From: Acidobacteriota bacterium
GTDB lineage: Bacteria > Acidobacteriota > Blastocatellia > Pyrinomonadales > Pyrinomonadaceae
Direction: 5' to 3'
Length of the DNA: 35,220 nucleotides
Assembly (NCBI GenBank): GCA_020200155.1
Contig: JAIVJG010000007.1
Location: 1-35,220, forward strand
The notes beneath the pieces are model-generated. The model worked only from the letters and a program-made list of their open reading frames with translations, ran no database searches and was not told the DNA's origin. Of this stretch, positions 34,373 to 35,220 are shown in pieces. Made by a program: the position numbers and the translations under genes. Position 1 is the first letter of the stretch. Each line of letters opens with the position of its first letter.

Positions 34373-34422
34373 AGATGTCAGACGATAGACGACGAAAACG
34401 GTGTCCGGCGAACCTGACATCT
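34373..34422. repeat. Inverted repeat upstream of ychF
   Basis: AGATGTCAG (34373-34381) and CTGACATCT (34414-34422) are exact complements. The left side continues ACGATAGACGACG with a 7-bp phase (GATGTCA GACGATA GACGACG). Confidence 0.6.
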
Positions 34423-34473
34423 AAGCACCCCGCCTCCGCACTTGTCCAGCCGCCTCCAACAGCGTTGATGCCT

Positions 34474-34504
34474 TTGCCACGACGGGACGATGTTCGCGTA
34501 TAAT
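34474..34504 (+). promoter_or_regulatory. Possible promoter of the partial membrane protein gene
   Basis: TTGCCA (34474-34479), a long 19-nt spacer and a perfect TATAAT (34499-34504), about 80 nt before ATG 34583 and 46 nt before an in-frame GTG at 34550. Confidence 0.45.
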
Positions 34505-34582
34505 CGCGGCGACTTTGAGTATAAATCTCTAACGCGCGCGGAATAGATTGTGCGCCGCGCACGACCGCCCCGTTTTCATCTT

Positions 34583-35220
34583 ATGCCCTTCGCACTCTTG
34601 CTGGCGCTCGTCGCGATGGCGAGCGCGACGCTGCTGACGTACCTCTACGACCGTGATGCGCCTTTGCCGGCGCGACTCTGCGCGGGCGCGTGCACGGGAT
34701 TCGCCGCGCTCGGCCTCATGGGATTCGTCCTCGCCTCCCTGACCGGACTGACGCCTGCCTCTCTCTCTCTGACGGGCGTGCTCGCCGCCGCGCCGCTGCT
34801 GCTACTCGCGCGGCGCGACTGGCGCGAGCGCGTCGGTGCGGGCATCGTTGAAACCTTACGCGCCGTGCGTCTGGCAGTTGTGCGGCCCGGCAAAGGCGCG
34901 ACGGGGATTCTGGTTTTTTACCTGCTCGCGGCGCTGTTGTTCTGGTTCGTCTTCGACCGCGCGATGTACCAGCATCCGGGCGGCGTCTTCACGGGCGTTG
35001 ACAACAACATCGGCGACCTTCCTTTCCACCTTTCCATCGTCACGGGTTTCGCGCACGGCGCAAACTTTCCGCCGCAGCACACGGAGTTCGCGGGCGTGCG
35101 CCTGACCTACCCGTTTATGATTGATTTCGTGGCGGCGATGTTCGTGCGCGCAGGGGCTTCTCTGGAGGGCGCGCTGTTCTGGCAGAACTTCGTGCTGGCG
35201 CTCTCGCTCACAGGATTGCT
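34583..35220 (+). CDS. Multi-pass membrane protein, partial (runs off the window)
   Basis: The visible 212 residues contain about five hydrophobic stretches: FALLLALVAMASATLLTYL, ALGLMGFVLASL, GVLAAAPLLLLA, ILVFYLLAALLFWFVF and a final one after FWQNFVLALSL. A loop carries VDNNIGDLPFHLSIVTGFAH, with a D-x-x-x-H pattern seen in some GT-C-type glycosyltransferases; this is only a hint. An in-frame GTG at 34550 would add MRRARPPRFHL. No Shine-Dalgarno at either start. The C-terminus is outside the window. Confidence 0.65.
   Translation, partial: MPFALLLALVAMASATLLTYLYDRDAPLPARLCAGACTGFAALGLMGFVLASLTGLTPASLSLTGVLAAAPLLLLARRDWRERVGAGIVETLRAVRLAVVRPGKGATGILVFYLLAALLFWFVFDRAMYQHPGGVFTGVDNNIGDLPFHLSIVTGFAHGANFPPQHTEFAGVRLTYPFMIDFVAAMFVRAGASLEGALFWQNFVLALSLTGL

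Overview
The window is a 35.2 kb stretch of a GC-rich bacterial chromosome. It carries the complete S10-spc-alpha ribosomal protein super-operon followed by housekeeping genes. The gene order, the zinc-binding r-protein versions (uS14 type Z, Cys4 uS4, CCCH bL36), the tailed r-proteins and the intergenic repeat style suggest Acidobacteriota, perhaps class Blastocatellia. That placement is an inference from gene content and style, not a database result.

Layout. Positions 1-18549 (+): tuf (3' end), rpsJ-rplC-rplD-rplW-rplB-rpsS-rplV-rpsC-rplP-rpmC-rpsQ-rplN-rplX-rplE-rpsN-rpsH-rplF-rplR-rpsE-rpmD-rplO-secY-adk-map-(infA remnant)-rpmJ-rpsM-rpsK-rpsD-rpoA-rplQ. Positions 18745-20884: accB-accC, fatty-acid synthesis entry. 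Positions 20912-24737: a strong promoter, then rplU-obgE-nadD-rsfS and a sigma-54-type AAA+ activator. rpmA is not between rplU and obgE. Positions 24831-28677: rlmH, a DksA/TraR zinc-finger gene with a clear terminator, a comF-like phosphoribosyltransferase, a prolyl iminopeptidase, an HNH endonuclease-like gene and tatA. Positions 28766-30979 (-): a SAM methyltransferase and rarA. The rest is more accessory: a small membrane protein, a lipoprotein, a GH19/endolysin-like hydrolase, ychF (-) and a partial multi-pass membrane protein running off the right edge.

The most unusual structure is not a gene. Nearly every intergenic gap of about 60-100 bp holds an inverted repeat whose two arms are built from degenerate 7-bp units. 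The unit sequence differs between gaps, but the architecture is constant and about eleven unit types can be told apart. Several types recur at non-adjacent gaps of the same operon. Left arms often start in or beside the upstream stop codon, and right arms often end directly before a GAGG Shine-Dalgarno. This resembles in principle the heptanucleotide STRR repeats known from filamentous cyanobacteria, but here the units are arranged as hairpins.

The second notable feature is the infA position between map and rpmJ. Only the first about 9 and last about 17 codons of IF-1 remain. They are joined across a deletion and carry a one-base insertion. A 65-bp MITE-like palindrome with flanking near-duplications lies just upstream, and a good promoter between the two can drive rpmJ through rplQ.
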